DNA of 64,000 nt from Anaerolineae bacterium (GTDB lineage: Bacteria; Chloroflexota; Anaerolineae; Promineifilales; Promineifilaceae). A program made the position numbers and the translations under genes. The notes under the pieces were generated by a model. The model ran no database searches and was not told where the DNA came from. It saw only the letters and a list, made by a program, of their open reading frames with translations. Where the stretch lies: contig JAHDWK010000005.1 of NCBI GenBank assembly GCA_023382655.1, positions 197,801 to 261,800 on the forward strand. The letters run 5' to 3'. Shown one piece after another: positions 59,401 through 64,000 of the stretch; the stretch's first letter is position 1, and every line of letters begins with the position of its first letter.

Positions 59401-60243
59401 GGGACAGCGACAGGTGGGACGGTGGATGTGACCACGGTGACGGCCGTGTCCCTCTCTGACAGCAACGTACAAGACATTGCCAGAGACATTACCACCGTCC
59501 AGGAAGATGAGACGCCGCCTACCATATACCTGCCCATCATCCTGCGCCCTGGCGGCACACCGCCGCCACCACCGACGCCCACCCCTACATCCACGCCGGT
59601 GACGCCCACGCCAACAGCTACCCCCTGCGCACCGCCCACCAACATTGACCTGATCGTGACGCAAATTCAGGTAGTCCCGGCGGCGCCCATCTCCGGGCAG
59701 CCGGCGACGGTATACGTCACCATTCGCAACCAGGGTTCCCAAAATGTGCCGTTTGGTAATAACTTCTTCCTGGACTTCTATGTAGACCGTGTGCCGCAAC
59801 CGTATCTGGTGGGGGACATCGCCTGGGGCATTCAGGGTGCTGACCTGACGGCCGGCACCAGCCGTACCTACGAGGCGGCCTACATCTTTGGTGGCGGCGC
59901 ACACCAGTTGTGGGCACAGGTGGATACAGACCGGCATGTAAACGAGTGTCCCAATGAACACAACAATACGTTTGGCCCGGTGAATATCAACGTGTCGGGT
60001 GCGGTGATTGAGGGATTGAGCATACAGCCGCAGTATGGCCCACGGCAAACGCCAGAGCCGGTCATGTCTACGGGCACGCCACAGTTTGAGCCACGGCCGA
60101 CACAACCGCCTATAGCCACGCCAACCCTGCCATCATTTACGCCCACACCCACGCCGCCAGAAGCAACGCCATCATTGTCACCCCCGGACAGTGAGGAGGC
60201 GCTGCCAACGGCTACACCAACCGCCACGGCGACGCCGGATTAA
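47413..60243 (+). CDS. Giant secreted multi-domain beta-helix protein
   Basis: A 4276-residue protein. Signal/TM segment at 18-38 (LIFVPLLVVAALLLLFW), then seven right-handed beta-helix modules rich in GGGIYV/NNTF/HNN turns. Each closes with a choice-of-anchor motif: IGADE at about 437, LGYDE 1032, MGADE 1423, IGADE 1767, RGADE 2158, VGAIE 2585, IGADE 3150. Ig-like NEW3-type domains with HTLTNTGD motifs follow module 1, module 6 and, in an array of eight, residues about 3155-4030. Then a Thr/Pro linker (4050), a CARDB-type domain (DLIVTQIQVVPAAPISGQPA) and a Thr/Pro/Glu tail. No sortase or other known anchor is visible. ATG 47413 has AAGGAGGA upstream. Probably a surface or sheath protein, adhesin or polysaccharide binder. 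Confidence 0.88.
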   Translation: MKTGYTPQASTITAVPLKRFGALIFVPLLVVAALLLLFWHISPIASLAQTPETPTAIRYAAPTGSGSECSQANPCALQTAVTFATNGDEIYVLEGIYTNSPGQPTLSITRNVTIIGGFPSDWSAPDPVLHPSILESDGSTRVVHHFGGATAVLDGFRIHNGADVSLGGGIYVETGSLTVDHSWIYDNVATSAGGGIAINSGAIGVIRNSEIYNNSSPSGGGIHVYFTGAHAYILFNNIRDNTTTGINGSGGGVYVNNNSTAFLEGNHIHHNTAVLGGGMYIPGNGEATAQNNMIYANNATTGGGGFQVFGVLESWHNTVVGNSTGTSGGGGFNIGGATANVQISNTIVASNTSSAGFTGINHTGGTATGDYVNLFNNTSNVSFPNTITEDPEFINYAGFLNLHLAEGSPNFDAGNSTVTQDIDRQVRPNPDTNIADIGADEFYPNIPAFSFTPLFTQEFVDRGTVASYEHLLINENTTEPDIYTFTCVNDLGWGVLCPEPQTVPVGQFVNVTTQITVPGSATALQAANTIITATSTVSEELSHAVLVRSIVSPIPGIQFTPNYSITNPPGEIITLTHTLTNTGDAPDTIQVTIVGDTLGWAELIPQDPLAIPLGIGASVDVQVRVTIPPQAAGIIPNITTIRATSQYDTAVYAEVVDTIRAEETAGTRYVRSGGNDTNNNCTVATSPCATVPHAIGQAVTNDEVRIAFSPGPYNVTAATEINETLYVSGNWNSNFTEQIEEQQTIIQQTGPFQIFILSGSSNNSTFDSLILRNGANSASRGGAVSVGFGVQANFSNITFENNQAERGGALNVWNGGLAIIERSRFNDNTASFQGGAVHVEGGTLALRQSAFNNNAVTGSAAGSGGGAVFVLNGLLIVENTLLNENTAVTNGGALFVQSSNTSVNFATIVNNSATNGGGIYSNNGGGQPFQLHNSILADNTAVTGGGALHAAAGSITGEFVNFFNNTPANVGTINITDLFNDPPDFVPGDPEFHLLADSAMVDARGRNEGDPTNQLAQDFEEDNRPADEGYDLGYDELAGCAAKRDGTVFGSIQAALEMENPQSNLILVSGICRGVNEIDVGGQTIFQTVHITGTTEITIQGGWTGDFEDRLIAETTIIDPQAMGRAFYFNGPVSVTLEYLTIRNGDATGLGGGPSGQDAGGQIYNTAGQVRLNAVTMLNGTAVHGAAYYQDSGNLSTDLLVATTDNFDPPDNNDDLPLRGRVQDGAATNGGAFHINGGVATINATEIMSNTAVNGGALYHAGGVLTTTNNVIAFNNVTGDGGGVFHNGPDPAQLLHNTFYQNNAASDGGGVYRQSGSGALAIRSNIFQDNDALSGDAINAPSGTVEDYNYFYGQPAALAGGISPGGNSNNQGTGGTPPGLLDPDNGNFHLSNTAPGTDNGDPASPVSGDFDGDLRPSNQGPDMGADEVAGCRVELNGVIYGSIQEALNNAQTGDVIKVSGICSGVHEYDTGGPAGGCRGDDGIIFTTVHIDQNVILQGGWDDDFQTQGEEITILDATGLGRVIHIAPGVTATVEGFHIVNGALDGVNGNGAGICIDNASPTIRHNHITTHTATNGAAIYSINSAALIDGNRIYNSHADALALANGGGIYATSNNGTAVSIVNNFIYDNSANTNGGGFYNASGNHLFWHNTVVANTANNLGAGAYVAAGAPQFRSAIFLDNDAPSTDGVHGNAGSAPTITFSDFFGQDVDLGGTAVTGAADNLFVDPQLTPGYTLTLNSPMLDAGDPALTLDHDFEDHLRPSHLGFDIGADEIAGCVARNLAAPDVIYGSLQRAVDEAADGDTIEVDGVCLNARLHPNSGGSVQNLFVDKPLTIDGDWNSGLVPDGHLTATLNALDNGRVLYVAAGGALTLTNIILINGEANGAGLSNHGGGVYNADTLWLDSVEVLANFATNGGGVYNTGNLTAHRSIIQANSATQGGGVYNNGGTAVFSELNHIANNDVSGSGGGVHQASGNLTLDGNRIYENLTPSGNGGGVYLAGGMVVVRNNFIYENSAQQGGGLYNANTNTPIWHNTFYLNAATGGGQNGGGIFSATSQPVLIRSNIVHANQGSGIHVTGQASPDIDYNNVVDNLANGSPANYTGNASAGPNDISVPPNYVSAITGNLHLRSWSAGVDDADPAVPFNHDIDGDVRPTNGGPDRGADEINSCLIRVIDPTDPDPDTREHIFGVLQFAIDFAEDFAPGPFPTVEIARGECTGVRQDSETGTWQVGIVREDLDFAGSLQRSNFQYVGDYTSDDVGTLTTRINADYEGRVIYVHEDADPTFTHIAFVNGNAAAAGGGLNGGAILVPDNGSVQLYTTYVCESAASNGGGIYFGGSSGAVRENYITGSTIGECIPAHVEENESGGIILVVPLLYEGNSASSSGGGLYNSGPLGITDVAFYVNEAGVNGGGIANTATDLRIINGLFYSNTAVSNGGAIFNTGPNLEAYHTTITENSAQTGQGGGIRTESTGFILNSTILDSNVASSESGLSMPGGLNPILAYNNIWNNTLPPGVTNTNPVNGDPDLRGFYPVFPPINSPVIDQADPALLDPGVPEPGGGFYPIDFDARLVERPDGGTEHLGTRASDVGAIEWWKDFGCTVTPTPQQQTAAPDSAVVYNFLVTNTGYPYPPSDFRHGFIDTIVISLTTSAGWGSLEGGPVQTFVDMDWNESRPITLTVDVPADAQNGQSDISTIHCQSQSRPDRVNEGRATTFVGLVSGVIVYPAYTASAQPGDVLTFNHTVENIGNDTHTFNILPSAGIRHASAVLLENGVPVSQTQATLARNQTRDVLLEVTILETALRDEVANPGVVAIQVDDPQNTGAVQDDILILGEPGPRYVAPGGRDIENNCRVSAIPCGTIQHAIYAAEPGDDIFVAQGTYTDFSSEPIGGETFTQNVIISKSVNIYGGYSTLDGFAAQYPITQTTRLDGEGIRRVMVITPGITVTLSGLFIENGNAAAQAGAPLYGGGVYNVDSSLTVTATFFLDNAASLGGGLYQSGGQLAVNGSVFAGNGDAATSSNAGGGIYLEGVTAVLENNTFVGNETGSGGAVYVGDGAALAALNNIFSENAATTTPGSAVFITTTAAITEDYSLYWLNDTNFVTGTNSLTAEPDFLDQYFHLSAASPAKDAGTELTSRDWGVDYDMQPRIMGPTIDIGADERLQVPSFTLLPVTATAVITAAEPYTYEHVLTNTGDVTDTYSLTLFNEEITPGGNWTVTMTPMTNTGLLDTNESVTITLVISGDVPGAILRSLITATSDNYPLTASATDTTTVRFDPGVDIAANESGTTAPNVPIVYSHTLTNTGSGIDRFALSVFAENPAGWAIGIMPTETAFLPAGETMTFTVSVTPPPGTPPDVSHTVQVEARSLNTLGIVVTDTLTDTTTVLEAAGLLLLPMTQTQTIPDDSTAVYFHTLQNTGNVTTTADLAISGVPAGWPVTVAPTSVNLTPAQTVPVTVTVVAPPGSGGLTHVAHVTATATVDPAVQATAVDTTTVLIQAGVIIEPDNLIITEPNTIVTFTHTVTNIGNGAETFDLSFVNTLTWTTTVIPDAVTLDVGESAEVQVEVVVPPDAVPDVPNFTTVTARSSSDPAVFDTAVDETRIRQTHSLILIPDQSGLADPGTTINYSHWLTNTGNGTDEIVITAVTENSWPTTPPAGTIILPPGAGTELTVALEVPIGAAGRTEIMTVTAASIISPTATAQAIDTTIVTGEVGVLGVEIAPDRAASGNPGDTLIYLHTVTNTGDIAEQFLLSVTSANGWAAGVSPSSIILSPGEAASVQVTTTIPLTATGGSSDVATVLARSQTDADVFDTAEDTTTVLGEPGYGVIIEPDNTGTANAGDTVAYTHWVTNTGSFTDTFNLTTESSHGWPTPDPLPVTLASGESTQITVTLIIPAAVFTTTDVMTVTAVSINDPTVTDNAINTTFVNGVSGTLGVLLEPDNAATATPGATVQYIHQLTNTGTITDDYVVTAVSSQGWTVVIVPASGTIIRLTPGQSANVVVRVTVPGTATGGTVDVTTVTAVSLSDSNVQDIARDITTVQEDETPPTIYLPIILRPGGTPPPPPTPTPTSTPVTPTPTATPCAPPTNIDLIVTQIQVVPAAPISGQPATVYVTIRNQGSQNVPFGNNFFLDFYVDRVPQPYLVGDIAWGIQGADLTAGTSRTYEAAYIFGGGAHQLWAQVDTDRHVNECPNEHNNTFGPVNINVSGAVIEGLSIQPQYGPRQTPEPVMSTGTPQFEPRPTQPPIATPTLPSFTPTPTPPEATPSLSPPDSEEALPTATPTATATPD

Positions 60244-60244
60244 C

Positions 60245-60282
60245 AAAAAAGGGGGGTCACGAAACCGTGACCCCCCTTTTTT
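60245..60282. terminator. Bidirectional rho-independent terminator
   Basis: A6 and GGGGGGTCACG, loop AAAC, CGTGACCCCCC and T6: a perfect 17-pair stem with A-run and T-run on both sides, between the convergent giant-protein and RNase J genes. Confidence 0.95.
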
Positions 60283-60294
60283 GTACGAACGCAT

Positions 60295-61938
60295 TTACTT
60301 GATGATGGTCTGGACTAACGGCCGTCGTCCTGTTTCCGAATAGAGATACCGGGAGAGGGCGTCCTCAATTTTGGTGCTGAGTTTGCCGCCGCCGTTTTCT
60401 TTGTGCAGCTTGATCACCCGGTCTATCGTCTCTTTGGCCCCATCCACAATCTCCGCGCCATCGCGCATATCCAGGAAACCGCGCGAGAGGATTTCCGGTT
60501 CACCGATCATGGCGCCGTTGCCGTTAAGAGTAAGGAAGGTAAAGAAAACACCGCCCTGCGCCAGTAGTTCGCGGTCACGCAGCAGCGGCCAATCCACTTC
60601 GCCTACGCTGGCCCCATCCACAAAAATGTAGCCGCCTTTCAGCCGGGGCATAATCGTCAATTTATCCTGGCTCAGTTCCAGGGGGGTGCCATTTTCGATG
60701 ACGGCGATGTTTTCACGGGGGATGCCTAACTCTTGGGCCATCAGGGCGTGTTGTTTCAAGTGACGCAATTCGCCGTGGAGGGGCACCAGATATTTGGGGC
60801 GCACCAGGTTGATCATCAACTTCATCTCCTCCTGGCTGGCGTGGCCGGAAACGTGGACGTTGGCGATGCCTTCGTACAGCACGTTGGCGCCACGGCGCAG
60901 CAGTTGGTTGATGGTGCGGTAGACCAGCTCTTCATTGCCGGGAATGGGATGGGCGGAAAAGACGACGGTGTCGCCTTCCTGTATTTGCAGCCGGTTATGG
61001 CGGCCACGCGCCAGTTTGCCCATGACGGCCGATGGCTCCCCCTGTGAACCGGTGGCCATGATGGCCACGCGGTGCGGCGGTAAGGAGGTGGCGTCTTCGA
61101 TGTCAATGAGCGTCGCTTCGTCAATTTCCAGATAGCCGAGGCGCTGCGCAATTTTGACGTTGTCACGCATGGAACGCCCGGTGACGGCCAGGTAACGGCC
61201 GTGTTTCACACACATATTGGCTACCTGTTGAATGCGGGAGATGAGCGAGGCAAAGGTGGCCACGATGATTCGCCCCTGGGCATTGCGAAACAGGTCGTCG
61301 AATGCTTTGTCAATCTCTTTTTCTGACTTGGTCCAGCCGGGACGGTCGGCATTGGTGCTGTCGGCCAGCAGGGCCAACACACCACGCGCCGAGAATTCGG
61401 CCAATTTGGCAAAGTCTGGCGGCCAACCATCGGAGGGTGTATGGTCGAATTTGTAGTCGCCGGTATGCACAATCAGCCCGGCGGGGGTGGTGATGCCAAA
61501 CCCGACGCAGTCGGGGATGCTGTGGGCCACGTGGAAGGGTTCGATGGTGAAGTGGCGGCCCAGGTGAAATTTATCACCGGCTTCGATGGTGTGCATTTCG
61601 ATTTGCGAGTGCAGCCCGCCCTGGCGCAGCTTTACTTCGGTGAGGCCGGCGGTGAGGGGGGTAGCATAGATGGGCGCTTTGATGTCTTGCATCACGTGGG
61701 CGACCGCGCCAATATGGTCTTCGTGCCCGTGGGTGATGAGAACAGCCAGGATGTTATCCAGCCGGTCTTTCAGGTAGGTATAGTCGGGGATGATGGCGTC
61801 TACGCCAAGCATGTCGTTTTCAGGAAACATGATACCAGCGTCAATGACGATGATTTCATCTTCGTATTCGATAGCGGTCATGTTCTTGCCGATCTCGCCA
61901 CATCCACCTAATGGAATGATGCGTACTTTTGGATGCAT
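60295..61938 (-). CDS. rnj: Ribonuclease J
   Basis: A 547-residue metallo-beta-lactamase/beta-CASP nuclease with 5' exonuclease and endonuclease activity. It starts MHPKVRIIPLGGCGEIGKNM. Metal motifs: LITHGHEDHIGAVAHVM, HVAHSIPDC, VHTGDYKFDH; beta-CASP motifs: LLADSTNADRPG, AIMATGSQGEPSAVMGKLAR and NVHVSGHASQEEMKLMINLV, and VPLHGELRHLKQHALMAQEL. GGAG lies before ATG 61938, so the upstream repeat-derived extension is excluded. Confidence 0.97.
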   Translation of the reverse strand: MHPKVRIIPLGGCGEIGKNMTAIEYEDEIIVIDAGIMFPENDMLGVDAIIPDYTYLKDRLDNILAVLITHGHEDHIGAVAHVMQDIKAPIYATPLTAGLTEVKLRQGGLHSQIEMHTIEAGDKFHLGRHFTIEPFHVAHSIPDCVGFGITTPAGLIVHTGDYKFDHTPSDGWPPDFAKLAEFSARGVLALLADSTNADRPGWTKSEKEIDKAFDDLFRNAQGRIIVATFASLISRIQQVANMCVKHGRYLAVTGRSMRDNVKIAQRLGYLEIDEATLIDIEDATSLPPHRVAIMATGSQGEPSAVMGKLARGRHNRLQIQEGDTVVFSAHPIPGNEELVYRTINQLLRRGANVLYEGIANVHVSGHASQEEMKLMINLVRPKYLVPLHGELRHLKQHALMAQELGIPRENIAVIENGTPLELSQDKLTIMPRLKGGYIFVDGASVGEVDWPLLRDRELLAQGGVFFTFLTLNGNGAMIGEPEILSRGFLDMRDGAEIVDGAKETIDRVIKLHKENGGGKLSTKIEDALSRYLYSETGRRPLVQTIIK

Positions 61939-61951
61939 AGGTTCTCCTTGA

Positions 61952-62001
61952 GGGCGTGATGCGTGATGCGTGATGCAGGTCACGCATCACGCATCACGCC
62001 C
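61952..62001. repeat. Perfect 22-bp inverted repeat (GTGATGC family)
   Basis: Left arm 61952-61973 begins GGGCGTGATGCGTGATGC; right arm 61980-62001 is its exact complement; spacer TGCAGG. It lies upstream of the RNase J gene on its leader side, so it would form a strong hairpin in that mRNA if transcribed. Confidence 0.9.
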
Positions 62002-62096
62002 TCATATATAAATGATGTTTAATAAAGTGGGTCTTTACCGGCAAGTCTGGCAGATACGGCCGTCACAATCTTCATTGTGATGGGTTGGCATCTGCC

Positions 62097-63005
62097 TTAT
62101 ACACGCAATACGAGCCAGGCGAAAAATATCAACACAATCATAAAAACAGCCAGGAATCCGGTGTACAGCCAGAGGAAGGAGCGATGGGATGGGGTGGCGG
62201 TGAGATGGGGATGGGTGACGGCCGTGTCACTCACTCCTTGCTCTTTTGCCTGCCCATACTGGATAACCACCACGGAGATGTTATCCTCGCCGCCGCGCTG
62301 CCGCGCCATTTGCGCCAGTAATTCGGCGGCTTCATCGAGTGGCTTTTGGCCAATGACATCATTGATTTCCCTGTCATTAACGTGCCGCGTCAGGCCATCG
62401 GAACAAAGCAGGATAATGTCTCCGGGCAGCAACGTCAGCGTAAACAGCTCAATCTTGGGTTTGTTCTCTGACCCCAGGCTGTAGAGGATGACGTTTTTGC
62501 GGGGATGTACTTCCGCTTCGGCCTCGGTAATGGCCCCTTCTTCTAGCAGTTTGGCGACCAGACTCTGGTCTCTTGTAATTTGTTGTATTAGTCCATTTCG
62601 CCAATGATACGCCCGGCTGTCGCCGACATTGCCGATAAAGACCTGATTTTCTTGTAAAACGGCCGTGACCATGGTGGTGGCCATGCGGCTGTTGTTGTTT
62701 CGTTCAGCTACAAGCTGGCGCAGGTCGCTGTTAGCGGCCTGCATGGCATCGAGCAAACGACGGCCCCAATCCGATTCCTGGTTGTTTTCCACAAAGTGGG
62801 CAATCATGCGTTCACTGGCGAAGTGGCTGGCCACTTCGCCCGCATCTGCACCGCCGACGCCATCAGCTACCAGATAAATCCATCCGTTTTGTTGAATGTC
62901 TTGGGGATCAACTGGCTCCCGACAGGCGATGTAATCCTCATTGTGTTCCCGAACAAGTCCGGTATCGGTGGTGAGGTGGGCCTGTATTTGCCCAAGTTCT
63001 GCCAT
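62097..63005 (-). CDS. PP2C-family serine/threonine phosphatase with C-terminal TM
   Basis: A 302-residue phosphatase. Metal-binding Asp motifs are in DTGLVREHNEDYI, LVADGVGGADAGEVAS, FIGNVGDSRAYHW, LCSDGLTRHVND and QRGGEDNISVVVIQ. One C-terminal TM (LYTGFLAVFMIVLIFFAWLV) anchors it with the enzyme in the cytosol. It would reverse Hanks-type kinase phosphorylation, but no such kinase is in the window. ATG 63005 is seven bases after a -10 box, so it is probably leaderless. Confidence 0.93.
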   Translation of the reverse strand: MAELGQIQAHLTTDTGLVREHNEDYIACREPVDPQDIQQNGWIYLVADGVGGADAGEVASHFASERMIAHFVENNQESDWGRRLLDAMQAANSDLRQLVAERNNNSRMATTMVTAVLQENQVFIGNVGDSRAYHWRNGLIQQITRDQSLVAKLLEEGAITEAEAEVHPRKNVILYSLGSENKPKIELFTLTLLPGDIILLCSDGLTRHVNDREINDVIGQKPLDEAAELLAQMARQRGGEDNISVVVIQYGQAKEQGVSDTAVTHPHLTATPSHRSFLWLYTGFLAVFMIVLIFFAWLVLRV

Positions 63006-63012
63006 GCCAGAG

Positions 63013-63041
63013 ACTATATACACAAATGGGCAATGGGGCAA
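63013..63041 (-). promoter_or_regulatory. Promoter of the PP2C gene, leaderless
   Basis: On the minus strand: -35 TTGCCC (63041-63036), 17-base spacer, -10 TATAGT (63018-63013), then seven bases to ATG 63005. No ribosome site. Confidence 0.75.
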
Positions 63042-63065
63042 GCCTTACTTCGGTGGGGATAATGA

Positions 63066-63109
63066 AAAGCAATTGGGTAATTGGGTAATTACTCAATTAC
63101 CCAATTGCT
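63066..63109. repeat. TAATTAC-family palindrome
   Basis: GCAATTGGGTAATTGGGTAA on the left, TTACTCAATTACCCAATTGC on the right, covering the end of the TPR gene and the gap to the PP2C gene. Related to 4945 and 34262. Confidence 0.85.
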
Positions 63110-63818
63110 GAGTCACAACCAGATAAACGAGATACAAAGCAATCAGCATAAAAAAGATAACAAGAACACCCATGACCAAATTGAGTTGGGAGGCTTTTTG
63201 TTTTTTGGTGCGTGGTTTTTTGGCCGCTGGTTTTTTGCGGGGGGCAGGTTTGGCTTTGGCCGCGGGGGCTGGCTGGGGTTTGGTTTTGGACGGCGCTTCT
63301 TTCTCGGCGGGGAAGGGGGAAACCTGGGTGGGGGGTTCCTGGGTGACCCAGGTGGAGTTGACGTCTTGTTGCAGCCAGTCGGGCACGTCTTTGGCGGGAG
63401 CGGTGGCTACGGCCGTGACCCCCGCTTCTTCTGTTCCCACTTCTTCTACAACGCCAGGAGCGGCGCGCATTCCCATCTTTTCCAGTTGCAGCGCTCCGAC
63501 ATCCCCGGCCAACCATTCAGGCAGCGTGTCACCTTCTGATTGGGCCAGGAAGTCCAGGGGTTCGTCGGAGATGGCAATGGTTTCGGCCGTTTGCAGCCGG
63601 GTCAGCCGTTCCTGGGCTTTGGGGTGGGCAGGGTCCAGTGCCAGGGCCTTGCCCAGATAAAGTGCTTGCTTTTCTTTGGAATCCACCAGCATACTGAGTA
63701 AATACCAGGATTGCACATCATCGGGGTTTTCTTTGAGGTTGGCGGCTAACAATAACTGTGCTTCCCGTTTGTTATTGGCGCGAGTGGCGGTGATTGCATC
63801 TGATAATGCCTGGTTCAT
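63093..63818 (-). CDS. Tail-anchored TPR-like protein of unknown function
   Basis: A 241-residue protein. Residues 1-75 resemble TPR helices (NKREAQLLLAANLKENPDDV, SWYLLSMLVDSKEKQALYLG, KALALDPAHPKAQERL). A disordered, acidic then Pro/Ala/Lys-rich middle follows (to about 205), with a single C-terminal TM (LVMGVLVIFFMLIALYLVYL). The fold suggests a membrane-tethered scaffold. It precedes the PP2C gene on the same strand. Its last codons (QLGN) come from the repeat at 63066. Confidence 0.75.
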   Translation of the reverse strand: MNQALSDAITATRANNKREAQLLLAANLKENPDDVQSWYLLSMLVDSKEKQALYLGKALALDPAHPKAQERLTRLQTAETIAISDEPLDFLAQSEGDTLPEWLAGDVGALQLEKMGMRAAPGVVEEVGTEEAGVTAVATAPAKDVPDWLQQDVNSTWVTQEPPTQVSPFPAEKEAPSKTKPQPAPAAKAKPAPRKKPAAKKPRTKKQKASQLNLVMGVLVIFFMLIALYLVYLVVTQQLGN

Positions 63819-64000
63819 TTTCTGTCTCTCTCCTGTCAGGGTGTATCAGTTGTTACTTATGTCAAACATTGTAGCACGACCTGAAAGAAATTTCGACAAG
63901 GAGTTTTTCGTTAGTAACCGTCCAGTGAAGCTCGCTGGACACTTACGAATTTCCCATAGATGAGGAGATCATACAGACACGGCCGTTCATAATTTAGCTA
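63819..64000. other. Right-edge non-coding stretch
   Basis: A 182-base stretch upstream of the TPR gene with no supported gene. It contains one ACGGCCGT near the right end. AT-rich segments such as CATTGTAGC could hold promoters, but I cannot place one. Confidence 0.5.

Larger units (their letters stand above)
1..64000. repeat. Dispersed palindromic octamer ACGGCCGT
   Basis: The octamer ACGGCCGT recurs throughout the window, often extended to CACGGCCGTG. By eye I count about 18 copies in 1-10000 and about 25 in 10000-20000, with similar density later, including about 22 in the giant gene at 47413-60243. At about 57% GC, chance predicts well under one per 10 kb. It is found in genes on both strands and in all three codon phases: Thr-Ala-Val, Asn/Asp/His-Gly-Arg, and Arg-Pro-x. 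It is rarer between genes. The count is manual and may be off by a few. Confidence 0.9.

Noticed and set aside
58648-60105. Long minus-strand frames under the giant gene
   Set aside because: They mirror the codon bias of the sense frame, lack starts with ribosome sites, and have no domain motifs.

Overview
The window looks like chromosomal DNA of a Chloroflexota bacterium (Anaerolineae or Ardenticatenia-like). This is an inference from gene content and style: a sigma factor paired with a DUF5667 protein, an ArmA/Rmt-like 16S rRNA methyltransferase, a batA-E cluster, class I HMG-CoA reductase, CofC (F420), KptA, RNase J plus RNase Y, an Flp-type pilin, and giant secreted beta-helix proteins. 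GC content is moderately high. No phage, integron, transposase or CRISPR array was found.

Layout. 1-1704: sigma factor and membrane partner with a tandem-repeat tail, running off the left edge. 1884-4947: three 16S rRNA methyltransferase genes (Rmt-like, rsmE, rsmI) with a VapBC-type toxin-antitoxin pair between them. 4999-7833: secD, secF, ogt. 7887-11452: arsenic/metalloid region (permease, ArsR, ArsR-ArsC fusion, ArsC, metallophosphoesterase) with visible operators. 11511-13271: CrcB and a DUF190-CBS protein. 13341-17263: a tightly coupled ArsR-led operon of a GcvH-like lipoyl protein, two DGC-domain metal proteins, OsmC, a mini-thioredoxin, AhpD, a 48-residue protein and an Fe-S protein; I could not assign it to a described pathway. 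17326-18075: a PIG-L / radical-SAM-maturase chimera. 18349-25032: Bat aerotolerance-type cluster. 25085-28138: response regulator and histidine kinase separated by a coiled-coil/HNH pair. 28178-32516: HMG-CoA reductase, cofC, kptA, DUF58. 32620-32691: initiator tRNA with its own promoter and terminator. 32761-39661: PCD, membrane protein, V4R, GNAT, recA, recX, rny. 39728-46364: aldo/keto reductase, flippase-like protein, GT4, methyltransferase-glycosyltransferase fusion. 46724-60243: Flp-type pilin and a 4276-residue secreted beta-helix protein. 60295-63818: RNase J, PP2C phosphatase, tail-anchored TPR protein.

Two genome-style signals cut across all of this. First, the palindromic octamer ACGGCCGT occurs about twice per kilobase on my hand count (about 43 copies in the first 20 kb), in genes of both strands and in all three reading frames. 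That implies selection or spread at the DNA level, like HIP1 in cyanobacteria. Second, many gaps are filled by a few families of short-period palindromic elements (built from AATCTC, TAATTAC, GCAGT, GTGATGC, CCGTAATC, GGTGACA or TAGGCGAT words). The same elements also lie in frame inside at least six proteins, where they make inserts, new C-termini and possibly a gene fusion.

Several genes appear leaderless, with a -10 box 6-9 bases before the ATG (13341, 25085, 40878, 63005). Visible -35 boxes often read TTGCC.
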